A stretch of DNA of 64,000 nucleotides from Deinococcus arboris (GCF_009755355.1 NZ_WQLB01000013.1:49844-113843), one strand, 5' to 3'. Positions 38,211-56,293 are shown, counted from the first letter of the stretch. Made by a program: numbers and translations. Notes: generated by a model not told the origin, from the letters alone.

Positions 38211-38241
38211 AAAAACGCCCACCCCCAACTGGGAGTGGGCG
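38211..38241 (-). terminator. Terminator of the RNase R gene
   Basis: CGCCCAC (38216-38222) pairs with GTGGGCG (38235-38241), with extra inner C/G pairs, followed on the minus strand by TTTTT. Confidence 0.85.
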
Positions 38242-38255
38242 CCCACACCATCTCT

Positions 38256-41200
38256 TTAGCCCTGGCTGGTGTTGCCCCGGCGGCCCCGGCGGCGGCGGCG
38301 GCGCTTGGCGTCCTCGCTGCTGGCCTGGGCGGCGCTGTCCTGCGGGGCGGCGGCTTCGCGCACGGGGGCGCGGCCCTCGTCACGCACTTCCTCACGGTTG
38401 GCCTGCTGGGGCCGGCCTCCACTGTTCGGGGTGCGCCCGTTCACCCGGCCTGCGGCGCCCCGGTCACTGCCGCCACGCGTGTAGCCCCGGCCACCGCGTT
38501 CGGGGCGGCTGCTCAGGGGCCGGCCCCCACTGCGGCTGTAGCCTCCGCCGCCCTGACCTTCCTCGGGCGGCATGTTCTCCAGAGTCCAGTCCCCAAAGTA
38601 CATGCGCTGCACAGTGATGTTCACTGGACGCAGGTGTTCGTTGCGTGGGCGCTCCAGGGTAATCACGCGCCTGGGCCCCCGGCCTCCGCCCATGCCGACC
38701 CCGCCGAAGGTGCGGCCCTGTGGGCGGCCCCCCTGACCCTGGCCGGCGCCGCCCTGCCCTTGCCCCTGGGTGCGGCCCCGGCTGGGCCGCGTGCCGCCAG
38801 CTGAGGGCGACAGGGTGGGCCGGGGTGAGGGGTCGTCCAGCGTGAATTTCTTGGGCTCGCTGACGGGCACGCTCTGCAACTTCTCGCGCTTTTCCTGCTC
38901 GCGGTCCTCGCGGCGGCGGGCGCGCGGCTTAACGGGTGAATCCATATCGGTCTCCTGATGAATGTCGCCGGGGCGGAAGTCCGGGCTCTCGGGGTCGGCC
39001 AGGGTGAAGTCGGTTTGCCGGGCCAGGGGGTTGACGGCGTGAATGGTGACGTGAACCGGGTCGCCCAGACGGTAACTGCGGCCCCGGCTGCGCCCACGCA
39101 GAATCTGCGCGTCTTCCAGGTACACGTAGTAATCGTCGTCCAGATGGGAAATGTGCAGCTTGCCTTCAACGCCGTTGTCCAGAGCTACGAACAGGCCGCT
39201 GGCGACCACACCCGACACGTTGCCGAAGAACGACTCGCCCAGGTGTTCCTGCGCCCACTTGGCCTGGTAGTACTTGGTCAGGTCGCGCTCGGCTTCGCTG
39301 GCGGCGCGCTCGCGCTCACTGGTGTGGTCGCCCATGCCGGGCAGGCGGGCCTGAAGCTGCGCGACTTCGCGGCCTCCCGCTTTCAGTTCGCCGCCCAGCA
39401 TCCCTTTCAGGACACGGTGAACCAGCAAGTCGGGATAACGGCGAATGGGCGAGGTGAAGTGCAGGTACTCCTCAAACGCCAGCCCGAAGTGCCCCAGGTT
39501 CTCTCCGGCGTACTTCGCCTGCTGCATCGAGCGCAGCAGCAGCGTGTTCACCACGCTCTCGCGGGGGGTGCCGCGCACCTGCTTGAGCACTGCCTGGTAG
39601 GCCTGCGGGGTCGGTTCGCCGCCCGGAAAGGCCAGGCCCAGCCGGCCGATGGCGCCGCTGACTTCCTGAAAGCGTTGCAGGGTGGGCTCTTCGTGGATGC
39701 GGAACAGCGCCGGAATCTCGCGCTGGAGGAGTTCGTGGGCCACGACCTTGTTGGCCAGCAGCATCAGGTCCTCAATCATGCCGCGCGCCGTTTCCTCGCG
39801 GATGGGAATAAGCTCCATGCGGCCGTCTGGGCCCACGTCTACCTTGACTTCCCGCAGCTTGAAGTCCAGCGCGCCTTCGCGCAGCCGCTTCTGGCGCAGC
39901 TTGGTAGTGATTTTCAGCAGCAGGTGCAGGTCGCCTTCAAGGTGGCGGGCGTGGTCGGGCAGCGTGGCGGTGGCCTCGCTGTAGGCCTGCACCTCGTCGT
40001 AGGTCAGCCGCGCCTTGGAATTGATGACGCTGGGGGCCAGCTGCACCTTCAGAATCTCGCCCTCGGCGGACAGCTCGACCATGGCGGTCATGGTCAGGCG
40101 GTCCTCGTAGGGCACCAGGCTGCACACGCCGTTGCTCAGGTGTTCGGGCAGCATGGGCAGCACGCGGCCCGGCAGATAGACGCTGGTGGCGCGGGCATAG
40201 GCCTCGGCGTCCAGCGGCGTGCCTTCCTGCACGTAATGGCTGACATCCGCGATATGCACGCCGACCACAAAGGTGCCTTCGGGCGTGGGCTGAATATGAA
40301 TGGCGTCGTCAAAGTCCTTGGCGTCGCGACCGTCCACTGTGAAGATGTTGAACCCGCGCAGGTCCAGGCGGCCCACTAGGGCTTCTTCGGGAATCTGGGT
40401 GGGGATGGCGCCTGCTTGCTCCACGACTTCATCCGGGAAGTCGCCGCGCAGGCCAAACTTCACGATCACGGCCTCGGTTTCGGTGACCGGGTCGTCCTGC
40501 TCGCCCAGTACGCGCGTGACCTGGCCAAAGACCTCGTCCTCGCCAGTGTTCTCCGGCCAGAACAGCTCGGTGACCACGCGGGCGCCAGCGTCCAGGCCGT
40601 CCAGGCCCTCGGGCAGCACCAGAATGCGGTGGCGGGCGCGGTGGTCGTCGGGTTTCAGGATAGGGTGGCCGTGGTGGTACTCCAGGGTACCCACCAGCTG
40701 TTTGTAGGCGCGCTGCACGATGCGCACCACGCTGGCGCGCGGGTTACCGTCACCGCGCTGGCCCCGGCGGGAACTGCCTCGGCCCCGGTCATCCCGGCTG
40801 TCGCCGCGCCCTTCCATGCGGACCAGCACGATGTCGCCGTTCCAGGCTTCCAGCGTTTGCTCAGCGGGAATATAAAAGTCCTCGCCGCCGCTGTCCGGCA
40901 CCACGAAGCCAAAGCCCGCCGCCGACGACTGAAAGCGCCCGCGCACCAGGCTCATGGCCTCGGGGAGCCCGTAAGTCTTCTTGCGAGTGCGGATGACCTC
41001 GCCGCTGTCCACTAGGCTTTCCAGCAAGTCGGTCAGGTCGCGCCAATTGCCCAGGCGCTGAATGGTCTGGCGAGTAAAGGTGCGTTCCAGGTCGCGCACG
41101 TGTACTGGTCGTCCCAGTTTGCGCAGCTGCGCCACTACGATGTCGCGCTCGGGGTTGGCGGTGGTCTCGTCCGAGGCCTCGGCGGCGCTAGCAGGCTCGT

Positions 41201-42200
41201 CGGTCTGCGGTTCGGGAGGCGCTGATTCGACGGTCGGCAGGGCGGGGACTTCGGCCACGTCTGGGGCCGCCTCAGCAGCCTTGCGGCGGCCCCGGCGCGG
41301 CTTGGTGGGCAGCGTGATGACGGGCTCGGGGTCTGGGGGCGTTACGGCGACCGTGTCCACGACGGGTTCTGTGCGGGCCTCGGCCTCAGGAGTGACGGCT
41401 TCGACGCCGCTGAGCACCTCGTCCAGCGGGGCGTCGGGCAGGGCCGCCTTGGGCCTGCGCCCACCGCGCCGCTTGGGCACCGCCAGAATGACGGGGTCAG
41501 GCACGGGCGGCGGCTCCAGCGCCTCGGTGATGCTGGGGGCCTCGGCCTGGGGAGGCTCGGCCGCGTCTGGGTGGGTCTCCGCCGCTGGCGCGGCGGCCAC
41601 CAGGTCGGCGGCCTTGCGGCGGCCCCGGCGCGCTGGTGGGGTCAAAGGCAGAGCTACTGGCGGCGCTGGGTCTGGCTCAGTCAGCACGGCCGGTTCCGTA
41701 TCTATCAACGTCACTGGCTCAGAAGCCGCCTGGGCTGCTTTCCGCCCCCGAGTTTTGCGGGGGGTAGGGGTTGAGGTCGGCTCCGGCTCAGTGGATTCCG
41801 GCGTGGGCAGCACGGCCTGGGGTTCAGGCTGGGCTTCGGCGACAGGTTCAACCTGCTGCACTTCGGCCACAGCGGTCTTTTGCTTGGCGCGGCGCGGGCT
41901 GACCCGTGGGGTCGGGGCCGGCTCGGTCACCATAGGGGGCGTCTCGGCCGGCGCTGCTGCAAGGCCTTCGGCCTCCGGCTCAGGCTGTTTCGTGGTCCGG
42001 CGCGGCGCGCGGGGGGTGCGGGTTGGGGCCGTCTGCTCGACTTCGGCCGGCTGGACCGGTGTTTTCCGGCGCTTGGCCGGGGTGGGGGCAGCATCTGCTG
42101 CGGAGGACGCGGCCTTGCGCCGCTTCTGGGTGGTTTGACTCTGCTCGGTGCCGGTATTCGCGGTGCCCGGCACCGTTTCCGCTTTTTTCGGTTTCGGCAT
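38256..42200 (-). CDS. rnr: Ribonuclease R with long N- and C-terminal extensions
   Basis: 3'-to-5' exoribonuclease of the RNB family. The chain of 1314 aa is far longer than the usual 700-850. Residues 1 to about 345 are a Pro/Ala/Glu-rich tail with repeated basic motifs (R-R-G-R-R-K-A-A and variants). The core follows: winged-helix, cold-shock domains (F-G-F-V-V-P), the RNB site with D-G-R-D-A-K-D-F-D-D near residue 620, and an S1 domain near 990-1066. The last 250 residues are Gly/Arg-rich with RGG-type repeats. The ATG at 42200 has AGGAAC upstream. The extensions may bind RNA or partners. Confidence 0.94.
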   Translation of the reverse strand: MPKPKKAETVPGTANTGTEQSQTTQKRRKAASSAADAAPTPAKRRKTPVQPAEVEQTAPTRTPRAPRRTTKQPEPEAEGLAAAPAETPPMVTEPAPTPRVSPRRAKQKTAVAEVQQVEPVAEAQPEPQAVLPTPESTEPEPTSTPTPRKTRGRKAAQAASEPVTLIDTEPAVLTEPDPAPPVALPLTPPARRGRRKAADLVAAAPAAETHPDAAEPPQAEAPSITEALEPPPVPDPVILAVPKRRGGRRPKAALPDAPLDEVLSGVEAVTPEAEARTEPVVDTVAVTPPDPEPVITLPTKPRRGRRKAAEAAPDVAEVPALPTVESAPPEPQTDEPASAAEASDETTANPERDIVVAQLRKLGRPVHVRDLERTFTRQTIQRLGNWRDLTDLLESLVDSGEVIRTRKKTYGLPEAMSLVRGRFQSSAAGFGFVVPDSGGEDFYIPAEQTLEAWNGDIVLVRMEGRGDSRDDRGRGSSRRGQRGDGNPRASVVRIVQRAYKQLVGTLEYHHGHPILKPDDHRARHRILVLPEGLDGLDAGARVVTELFWPENTGEDEVFGQVTRVLGEQDDPVTETEAVIVKFGLRGDFPDEVVEQAGAIPTQIPEEALVGRLDLRGFNIFTVDGRDAKDFDDAIHIQPTPEGTFVVGVHIADVSHYVQEGTPLDAEAYARATSVYLPGRVLPMLPEHLSNGVCSLVPYEDRLTMTAMVELSAEGEILKVQLAPSVINSKARLTYDEVQAYSEATATLPDHARHLEGDLHLLLKITTKLRQKRLREGALDFKLREVKVDVGPDGRMELIPIREETARGMIEDLMLLANKVVAHELLQREIPALFRIHEEPTLQRFQEVSGAIGRLGLAFPGGEPTPQAYQAVLKQVRGTPRESVVNTLLLRSMQQAKYAGENLGHFGLAFEEYLHFTSPIRRYPDLLVHRVLKGMLGGELKAGGREVAQLQARLPGMGDHTSERERAASEAERDLTKYYQAKWAQEHLGESFFGNVSGVVASGLFVALDNGVEGKLHISHLDDDYYVYLEDAQILRGRSRGRSYRLGDPVHVTIHAVNPLARQTDFTLADPESPDFRPGDIHQETDMDSPVKPRARRREDREQEKREKLQSVPVSEPKKFTLDDPSPRPTLSPSAGGTRPSRGRTQGQGQGGAGQGQGGRPQGRTFGGVGMGGGRGPRRVITLERPRNEHLRPVNITVQRMYFGDWTLENMPPEEGQGGGGYSRSGGRPLSSRPERGGRGYTRGGSDRGAAGRVNGRTPNSGGRPQQANREEVRDEGRAPVREAAAPQDSAAQASSEDAKRRRRRRGRRGNTSQG

Positions 42201-42439
42201 GAACGTTCCTGGTACTTCAGAGACGTGCCCGTGAGGGTGACCTTTGCGCGGCCTGCTGGGCCTTTACCCGGCATCTGGCGCGCGCCATCCGCCCACGGGG
42301 ACTGGTGTTTTCGCTTCCTCGGGTGGCGCCCGGCCCGGCAACAGGCGCTGTCTGCGCGCGTGTTGTCTGGGGGCGCTGTCCTGAACCCGGCAGCCCGCTC
42401 AGCATAACATGAGTGCCCTGGGCAGGTCTGACGTGAAGT

Positions 42440-43213
42440 TTACGCTTCAGGCAGGTGGACCCAGCCGCTCAGCGGCGCGTGGTCACTCAGGCGGGCGTCC
42501 CGGTGCGCCTGAACGCCGCTGACCTCTACGCCCGCGCCCAGCAGGTAATCAATGCGCCAGCCGACATCGTTGGCGTAAGCGCCTGCGCGGTTGCTCCACC
42601 AGGTATATGCGGCTGCCTCGCCCAGGCAGGCGCGGTGGGTGTCGGTCAGGCCGCAGGCCAGGTGACGGGTCATCCACTCCCGTTCCTGCGGCAGAAAGCC
42701 GCTGCTTTTGCCGTTGCTGCGCCAGTTCTTGAGGTCGAGGTTCTGGTGGGCAATGTTATAGTCGCCGCCAAGAATGAGAGGCCGCCCCTCGGCCAGCAGG
42801 GCGGCCGTCCAGGCCTGGTAGTCCTCCAGAATGCGCTCCTTGAAGCCCTGCCGCTCAGGGCGGCTGCTGCCGCTGGGCAGGTAGACGCTGGCAAAGCGCA
42901 CGCCCCTCACCACCGCACTCAGCACGCGGCCCTCGGCGTCCAGTTCGGCGTGGGGCAGCCCCACACGCACGTCACTGAGCGGCTGACGAGCCAGGATTGC
43001 CACGCCGCTGTAACCGGCCTTCTGCGCCGGAAACCACGCCCCGCTGTAGCCCAGGTCCGCCAGGGCGTCCGGCATGGGGTCGGCGCGCACCTCCTGAAGG
43101 AGCAGCACGTCCGGCGCTTCCTGGGTCAGCCAGTCGCGCAGGCCCCGGCGCAGCGCGCTGCGCAGCCCATTGAGATTTAGGGTGGTGACCTTGAGTGTCG
43201 CGGCCTGTGTCAT
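42440..43213 (-). CDS. xthA: Exodeoxyribonuclease III (AP endonuclease)
   Basis: 257-aa Mg-dependent exonuclease III family DNA repair enzyme. Blocks in order: T-L-N-L-N-G-L-R-S-A, L-L-L-Q-E-V-R, Y-S-G-V-A-I-L-A, Y-L-P-S-G-S, G-G-D-Y-N-I-A-H, W-R-I-D-Y-L-L-G and L-S-D-H-A-P-L. ATG 43213 gives the family length; the open frame extends upstream into repeat sequence and is not used. The upstream TATGCT is 11 bp away. Confidence 0.95.
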   Translation of the reverse strand: MTQAATLKVTTLNLNGLRSALRRGLRDWLTQEAPDVLLLQEVRADPMPDALADLGYSGAWFPAQKAGYSGVAILARQPLSDVRVGLPHAELDAEGRVLSAVVRGVRFASVYLPSGSSRPERQGFKERILEDYQAWTAALLAEGRPLILGGDYNIAHQNLDLKNWRSNGKSSGFLPQEREWMTRHLACGLTDTHRACLGEAAAYTWWSNRAGAYANDVGWRIDYLLGAGVEVSGVQAHRDARLSDHAPLSGWVHLPEA

Positions 43214-43324
43214 GGCAGGGGAGCAGCATAGAGCAGGGTGCGCCGGACCTTCACCTCCTCCTGAGGATGTCTTCAGGAAACATAGAGATGCGGCGCCTGG
43301 GGGGTCTGTTACGCTGCGGCCACT

Positions 43325-43633
43325 ATGGTCGAGATCAAGTTCCGCAACGAGAGTGACGGTCAGGAATTCGAGATGACCCATCCCAAGGCGGCCCGCGTCC
43401 TGAGCGACATTCAGGCCTGGGCGCAGCTCAACGCCTTCGAGCATGTGGTCTTCTGGCGTGACGCCGAAGACGCCCACAAGCTCTGGGTGCAGCTGGGCGA
43501 CGACCGCCTGAACTACTGGATTCACGACAGCACCTTTACCGAGGGCAAGCACGACACCGTCGAGATGCAGATGGACTACGCCCGCGGCGCCCAGCGCCGG
43601 AGTGCGGCGGGGTACGGGAAGTTCGATAAATAG
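43325..43633 (+). CDS. Conserved small protein of unknown function
   Basis: 102 aa, soluble, with F-W-R-D-A-E-D-A-H-K-L-W-V-Q-L-G-D and M-Q-M-D-Y-A-R-G-A-Q-R segments and no domain I recognise. It is divergent from xthA. TACGCT nine bases before ATG 43325 suggests a short or absent leader. It ends at a long hairpin shared with the aminotransferase gene. Confidence 0.75.
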   Translation: MVEIKFRNESDGQEFEMTHPKAARVLSDIQAWAQLNAFEHVVFWRDAEDAHKLWVQLGDDRLNYWIHDSTFTEGKHDTVEMQMDYARGAQRRSAAGYGKFDK

Positions 43634-43635
43634 GG

Positions 43636-43704
43636 AGTGGAGCGTGGGCAGTGGTGAGTGGGCAGGGCTTTTCCTCCACTTACCACTGCCCACTGCCCAC
43701 TTCC
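43636..43704. repeat. Dispersed repeat, copy B, forming a long hairpin between convergent genes
   Basis: 18-nt arms at 43644-43661 and 43676-43693 pair with a single mismatch around a 14-nt loop. The left arm shares 17 of 19 bases with copy A at 15402-15420 (inverted). The right arm lies inside the aminotransferase frame and supplies its stop codon. It probably works as a bidirectional terminator. Confidence 0.75.
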
Positions 43705-44837
43705 CTTAAGCGCCCCGCTGCCTCAATCAGCACCTCGGGCGGCTGCACCAGGGCAAACCGCACGAAGCCCTCGCCCTGACGGCCAAAGGCGGCGCCGGGA
43801 CTGACGGCCACGCCGGTGTCTTCAGCGGCGCGCACGGCAAACGTCACGCTGTCGGTCAGGCCGGGCACGCGCGCCCAGGCGTACATGCTCGCCTGGGGCC
43901 TGGCCACTGCCCAGCCCAGGTCACGCAGGGCCGGCACCAGTGCGTCGCGCCGGGCCTCGAACACGGCGGCGCCCGCGCGGCCCACCTCGTCCGGCAAGGT
44001 CAGGGCGCAGGCCGCCGCGCGCTGAATGCCCAGGTACGGGTGAAAATCCACGCTGCCCTTCACGCGGGCCAGGGCGGCGATGGCGCCCGCGTCCCCGGCC
44101 GCAAAGCCCACCCGGAAGCCGCCCATGTGGTGCGTCTTGCTCAGGGAATGCAGCTCAACGACGCCGGTCAGCCCGGCTTGCAGGGCGCTGGGCGCACGGT
44201 AAGCACCAAAGGTCAGCTCGGCGTAGGGGTGGTCATGAATTAGCAGCGTACCGCGCTCACGGCACCACGCGGCCACGGCCGGAAAAAAGGCCGGGTCCAC
44301 CACCGCTGAAGTCGGGTTGTTGGGGTAATTCAGCAGCAGGGCGCGGGGGCGCACGCTGGCGGGCACGGCGTTCAGGTCAGGTAAAAAGCTGTTCCCGGCA
44401 TGGAGCGGCAGCGGCACCACCTTCAGGCCGGCGACGGCCGCCGCGCCCAGATAGGGGGGGTAACCAGGGTCGGGCAGCAGCAGCGTGTCGCCGGGGTCGG
44501 TGACGGCCAGCAGCAGGTGGGCCAGCCCTTCCTGCGCGCCAATCAGCGGGAGCACCTCGGTGTCGGGGTTGACCGTCACCCCAAAGCGCCGGGCCAGGTA
44601 AGCCGCCGCCGCCTGCCTCAGCGGGGCCGTATCGCTGAAGAGGGGATAACGGTCGTTCAGCGGGTCGTGTGTGGCCTCGCGCAGCGCGTCCAGCACCGGG
44701 GCCGGGGGCCGCAGGTCGCTGCTGCCGATACTCAGGTCAATGATGGCCCGGCCTGCTGCCCGCGCCCGCGCTTTGGCCGCGTCCATGAGTGCGAAGACGC
44801 TGCCCGGCACCGCTCCTGCCCGCTGTGAAGCCCACAT
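43680..44837 (-). CDS. Class I/II aminotransferase
   Basis: 385-aa PLP-dependent fold-type I aminotransferase, close to the LL-diaminopimelate / N-succinyldiaminopimelate aminotransferase group by eye. It shows D-L-S-I-G-S-S-D-L near the start, [15 protein letters not shown], the PLP lysine in H-S-L-S-K-T-H-H-M and R-V-G-F-A-A-G. The C-terminal S-G-Q-W comes from a dispersed repeat. TACCCT lies seven bases before ATG 44837. Confidence 0.9.
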   Translation of the reverse strand: MWASQRAGAVPGSVFALMDAAKARARAAGRAIIDLSIGSSDLRPPAPVLDALREATHDPLNDRYPLFSDTAPLRQAAAAYLARRFGVTVNPDTEVLPLIGAQEGLAHLLLAVTDPGDTLLLPDPGYPPYLGAAAVAGLKVVPLPLHAGNSFLPDLNAVPASVRPRALLLNYPNNPTSAVVDPAFFPAVAAWCRERGTLLIHDHPYAELTFGAYRAPSALQAGLTGVVELHSLSKTHHMGGFRVGFAAGDAGAIAALARVKGSVDFHPYLGIQRAAACALTLPDEVGRAGAAVFEARRDALVPALRDLGWAVARPQASMYAWARVPGLTDSVTFAVRAAEDTGVAVSPGAAFGRQGEGFVRFALVQPPEVLIEAAGRLREVGSGQW

Positions 44838-44844
44838 GCTGCTC

Positions 44845-44850
44845 AGGGTA
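44845..44850 (-). promoter_or_regulatory. -10 box of a leaderless promoter for the aminotransferase
   Basis: TACCCT, seven bases, ATG at 44837. Confidence 0.6.
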
Positions 44851-44869
44851 GAGCATGGCCCGCACGAAT

Positions 44870-44900
44870 CAGCGCCCCAGGCCAGAAGGCTGGGGCGCTG
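44870..44900 (-). terminator. Hairpin downstream of the small secreted protein gene
   Basis: A perfect 11-bp stem (44870-44880 with 44890-44900) just past the stop at 44917. No U tract on the minus strand. Confidence 0.6.
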
Positions 44901-44916
44901 CGCGTCGGTGCTGTCT

Positions 44917-45312
44917 TTAATTGCCCATGTCCACGCCGCCGTACACCGGAATATTCACGGTGGTCAGCACCTGCTCGCCGGACTTGACCGCAATGCTGGC
45001 CACCTCGTTGACCAGGACGCTGGTGTCGTCGCGGGCCACCGTCACGTACAGCAGGGCCGTGTCGCCCTGGCGCTCCACGCTGTCCAGCGTGATGGTGGTG
45101 CCGTCACGCAGACCACTCACGGCAATCGTCAGGTCGTCTGGCAGTGTGCCGTTCATGGCGGTCAGCGGCACTTCGATGGCCAGCCAGCTCGATTCGGTGT
45201 ACAGCCCTTCGTACTGCATGCCGTTGCCGTCCGTGGCGTAGGCGCGGGTGGCCGAGGCGGTCGAAACGGTGAAGCTCAGCAGGGTGATGGCGGTCAGCAG
45301 CAGCTTTTTCAT
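44917..45312 (-). CDS. Small exported protein of unknown function
   Basis: 131 aa with a signal peptide (M-K-K-L-L-L-T-A, cleavage near A-S-A-T). The mature domain is rich in Thr, Val and Asp and looks all-beta; no domain is recognised. AAAGGAGA stands before the ATG at a normal distance. Confidence 0.75.
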   Translation of the reverse strand: MKKLLLTAITLLSFTVSTASATRAYATDGNGMQYEGLYTESSWLAIEVPLTAMNGTLPDDLTIAVSGLRDGTTITLDSVERQGDTALLYVTVARDDTSVLVNEVASIAVKSGEQVLTTVNIPVYGGVDMGN

Positions 45313-45572
45313 GGGGTTCTCCTTTGTTCCGGGGTGCGGCGCTGTGGCCGCTGCCCTTTCCTGCCCAGAGGATGCGGCCCGGCTGTGTAGAGGCTTTGCA
45401 GGGTATATGCAGATTTCTCGAAGCCTCTCTGAGGAGTGGTCCCTGGACCGGGTGGAGGTGCAAGGCGCCGCAGAGTGGGGGATGGCCGTCAGGGATGGGT
45501 GAAAAAGACTGGCTGATAACGCTGTCCCGCGCTCAATGCTGCCGACGACCGGTGTGGTGTCCCTGGGCCCAG
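45313..45572. other. Divergent intergenic region
   Basis: About 260 bp between two divergent genes. It should contain the promoter of the small exported protein gene. No repeat or RNA gene recognised. Confidence 0.4.
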
Positions 45573-45578
45573 TAGCCT
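45573..45578 (+). promoter_or_regulatory. -10 box of a leaderless promoter for the DUF2721 gene
   Basis: TAGCCT, six bases, ATG at 45585. Confidence 0.6.
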
Positions 45579-45584
45579 GGGGAC

Positions 45585-46133
45585 ATGGCCGACGCCCCTG
45601 CGGTTCTGACCGCCATGATTACGCCAGCGGTTCTGATCAGCGGGGCCGGCACCCTCCTGATGAGCACCAGCAGCCGCCTGGGCCGCGTGACTGACCGCGT
45701 GCGCCACCTCACGGCCCGCTTCAAGGTGCTGGTGACTGAAGAGGGGCGGCAGGAGGCGCTGGCCCGCGAGGAAAAGCGCCTGATTGTCGAGCAGTTGCCG
45801 CGCCTGGCCCGCCGCAGCCGCATCATCGTGCAGGCGATGACCGCGCTGTATCTCGCGGTGGCCCTGCTGGTGCTGACCAGCATCCTGATCGGCGGCAGCG
45901 CCCTGCTTCATCAGGAGGCCGGGCCGGTGCCGGTGGTCCTGGCGATTGCCGGAGCCGCCGCTCTGGCCTACGGCGCCCTGCTGCTGAGTTTTGAAACCCG
46001 GCTCTCGGCCCGCACCACCCGGGAAGAGATGAAGTTTCTGGTGACGCTGGGTGGCCACTACGCCGGTCTGTATGACGAACGCCTGCTGCGCGAGGTCAGT
46101 GAGCAGATCGGGCAAGAGGGGAGAGGGGCGTAG
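45585..46133 (+). CDS. DUF2721 membrane protein
   Basis: 182 aa. The N-terminal I-T-P-A-V-L-I-S-G-A-G-T-L-L-M-S-T-S-S-R-L segment and two central membrane helices (A-L-Y-L-A-V-A-L-L-V-L-T-S-I-L and the A-G-A-A-A-L-A-Y-G-A-L-L-L region) define DUF2721. Between them is a basic cytoplasmic helix, and the C-terminus is amphipathic. Function unknown. Confidence 0.9.
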   Translation: MADAPAVLTAMITPAVLISGAGTLLMSTSSRLGRVTDRVRHLTARFKVLVTEEGRQEALAREEKRLIVEQLPRLARRSRIIVQAMTALYLAVALLVLTSILIGGSALLHQEAGPVPVVLAIAGAAALAYGALLLSFETRLSARTTREEMKFLVTLGGHYAGLYDERLLREVSEQIGQEGRGA

Positions 46134-46240
46134 GCACCCCCACTGGCGGCGCTTGGCAAACTGGCGTGCCCGGCCCTGGCCGCTGGGCTAGGGTGGAGGC
46201 GTCTGTTTTTCTTTCTGCTCCACCTTTCCTGAGGACCCCT

Positions 46241-47890
46241 ATGACCAAACGTATGTTGCTGACCGGCTTGACGGCGCTGCTCGCGGCCTGTGCCCCTGCG
46301 CCTCTTCCTGCTGCCCCCACCCCGGCCGCTCCTCACCCAGCGGGCCTGTACGAACTTCAACTGCGCGTGACCGATCAGGGCGTGGGGCAGGCCAGCTTGC
46401 GCCACGTGGACCCCGGCGGCCTGCTGAGCGGCCAGGCACTCACCGCTGCTGGCGACCCGGTGCAACTGGGCGCGCAGGCCATCACCACCCAGACCTTCAC
46501 CACGCGGAAGAACGGCGCGGATATCCGGCACATCAGCACGACCTTTGCGGCGACCAATGTGACGGCTTCGGCGCTGCAGAATCTGACCTTGCTGCCAGTT
46601 GTTTTGACCGACACCGACGGCGACCCGGAGAACAACGCCACCGCGCCCACGGTGGTGGGGACACCCTTTCGCAGCGTGCGCCTGTTTGACGGCAGCGACG
46701 CCTCAGGTCAGGCCGCCTCTATCCGTCCTGTGCAGGGACAGCAGGTCAATGTGCAGACGGGCGAGAGCACCGATAACCTGGCGGCGACCCTGTTCTTGTC
46801 GGGCCTGAACGTGGCGAGTCTGGGGGCCACCCCACCCGCTGGCCTGAGCATGACGGTACAGAATCAGGGCTGGCTGGCCGCAGAGACGCTGGCGCCGGGG
46901 GCCACCGTGCCGGTGACCTTTGCCGTGGACCTGCCGATAGACCGCAGCAATACCCGTGGGCAGGCGTTCAGCTTCAGTCTGATGTTCACCGCCGCACAGG
47001 ATGTGACGGGCAGTGAGGTGGGCCTGCCCGCCGACCCGGCGGTGGTGCGCGGCACCCTACAGGGCTGGACGAGGGGCGCAGGCTATGAGCTCAGCGAGGA
47101 GTACATGGCTGAGTCTGGGTGGGTCAGGCGGCGCACCGTTCCGGTTGCGGCAATAGGGAGCGTTGACCTGTCTCTGCAAGGTCAGGAAACCAGCCAACTG
47201 TTCCCATTCCTAGATGCTGACTGCCCTGTGCAGGGCGAGCAATCTGCCCCGAACCTCCATGTGGCCTGGCCTTATCTGGCTGTCTACAGCGCGCAGGGCG
47301 ACCGACTGGGTCAGGTGCGGGAGGTGGACACAACCAACAAGCCAGTGCGCCGCCTATATGCTGATGCGCCCCTGCGGGTCAAGGGCACAGCGCCCTGCCA
47401 AAGCCTGCCCGAGATAAGTTTTGAATACGACCTCACCCTGCAACCAGGCTGGAATCTGATCACTGAGACACAGCGCCGTGTGGGGGAGAACTTTATCATC
47501 CGCTACCAATCTCTGCCCAGTGGGGCACGCACTCGCCTGCGCTTTGTTCAGTCTGGCCCATGGGTCAGGGTCGGCTCGCCCGAGTTTGGTAGCGAACTGA
47601 ACCTCCGCGCCGGTCAGCCGCTGGCTGTGCCGTTCCAGCTGTTCCAGGACGGCGGCGTCAGCGGCCCAGTGACGGTGACCAGCAGCCTCCCTGGCGTGTC
47701 CGTCACGCCAGATACGCTCAATCTGCCGGCGCTGACCGGACAGACTTTGGGGGTCCAGGCCGTCACAACTTCATTGACCTTGACGGCAGACGCGAGGCTG
47801 GCTGGGTTTTCCGACCCTCTGACCCTAACTTTCTTTCAGAATGGCCAGGTTGTGGGCCGGGTCAGCTACCTTCTTACCGTCACTCCCTAA
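46241..47890 (+). CDS. Large lipoprotein, beta-rich
   Basis: 549 aa with a lipoprotein signal (L-T-A-L-L-A-A-C, lipidated Cys17) followed by a Pro/Ala linker. The rest is Thr/Gly/Val-rich and looks like several immunoglobulin-like beta domains; the last part (F-Q-L-F-Q-D-G-G-V-S-G-P-V-T-V-T) resembles bacterial Ig-like modules. No enzymatic motif. GAGGA precedes the ATG at 46241 and a strong terminator follows. Confidence 0.8.
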   Translation: MTKRMLLTGLTALLAACAPAPLPAAPTPAAPHPAGLYELQLRVTDQGVGQASLRHVDPGGLLSGQALTAAGDPVQLGAQAITTQTFTTRKNGADIRHISTTFAATNVTASALQNLTLLPVVLTDTDGDPENNATAPTVVGTPFRSVRLFDGSDASGQAASIRPVQGQQVNVQTGESTDNLAATLFLSGLNVASLGATPPAGLSMTVQNQGWLAAETLAPGATVPVTFAVDLPIDRSNTRGQAFSFSLMFTAAQDVTGSEVGLPADPAVVRGTLQGWTRGAGYELSEEYMAESGWVRRRTVPVAAIGSVDLSLQGQETSQLFPFLDADCPVQGEQSAPNLHVAWPYLAVYSAQGDRLGQVREVDTTNKPVRRLYADAPLRVKGTAPCQSLPEISFEYDLTLQPGWNLITETQRRVGENFIIRYQSLPSGARTRLRFVQSGPWVRVGSPEFGSELNLRAGQPLAVPFQLFQDGGVSGPVTVTSSLPGVSVTPDTLNLPALTGQTLGVQAVTTSLTLTADARLAGFSDPLTLTFFQNGQVVGRVSYLLTVTP

Positions 47891-47897
47891 AACCAGC

Positions 47898-47944
47898 ACA
47901 GAGAAGCCCCCACCCGTTTTCAGGTGGGGGCTTCTCTGTTTACC
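47898..47944. terminator. Bidirectional terminator between the lipoprotein gene and rpoC
   Basis: A 17-bp perfect stem (47898-47914 with 47923-47939) with an 8-nt loop between two converging genes; T-rich flank on the plus side (TGTTTA). Confidence 0.85.
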
Positions 47945-47973
47945 TATGGCTCTTTGCCATCAGGCATCTGCGC

Positions 47974-52593
<4,620 letters not shown>

Positions 52594-52669
52594 GGCTTCT
52601 CCTGTGAGAGAGGCTTGCAGGTGGAGTGAGGTAAGGGAGAGCGGCGCGGCCCTCCCCAGGAAACCGGGT

Positions 52670-56125
<3,456 letters not shown>

Positions 56126-56293
56126 ATCCACCTCGGGGGCACCCTGGGATCACTGCGGCCTCTCTCGGGGCATGAAAAGGCGCAGCTGGGACGCGCAGCC
56201 TCTGACAGCCGCGTTCCCATTCGTTGTGCTTAGCTTTGCCGAGCCGCTTCTCGCAAAGAACTCCTGCCCGACCCATCATGGTCAGCACAGAAG

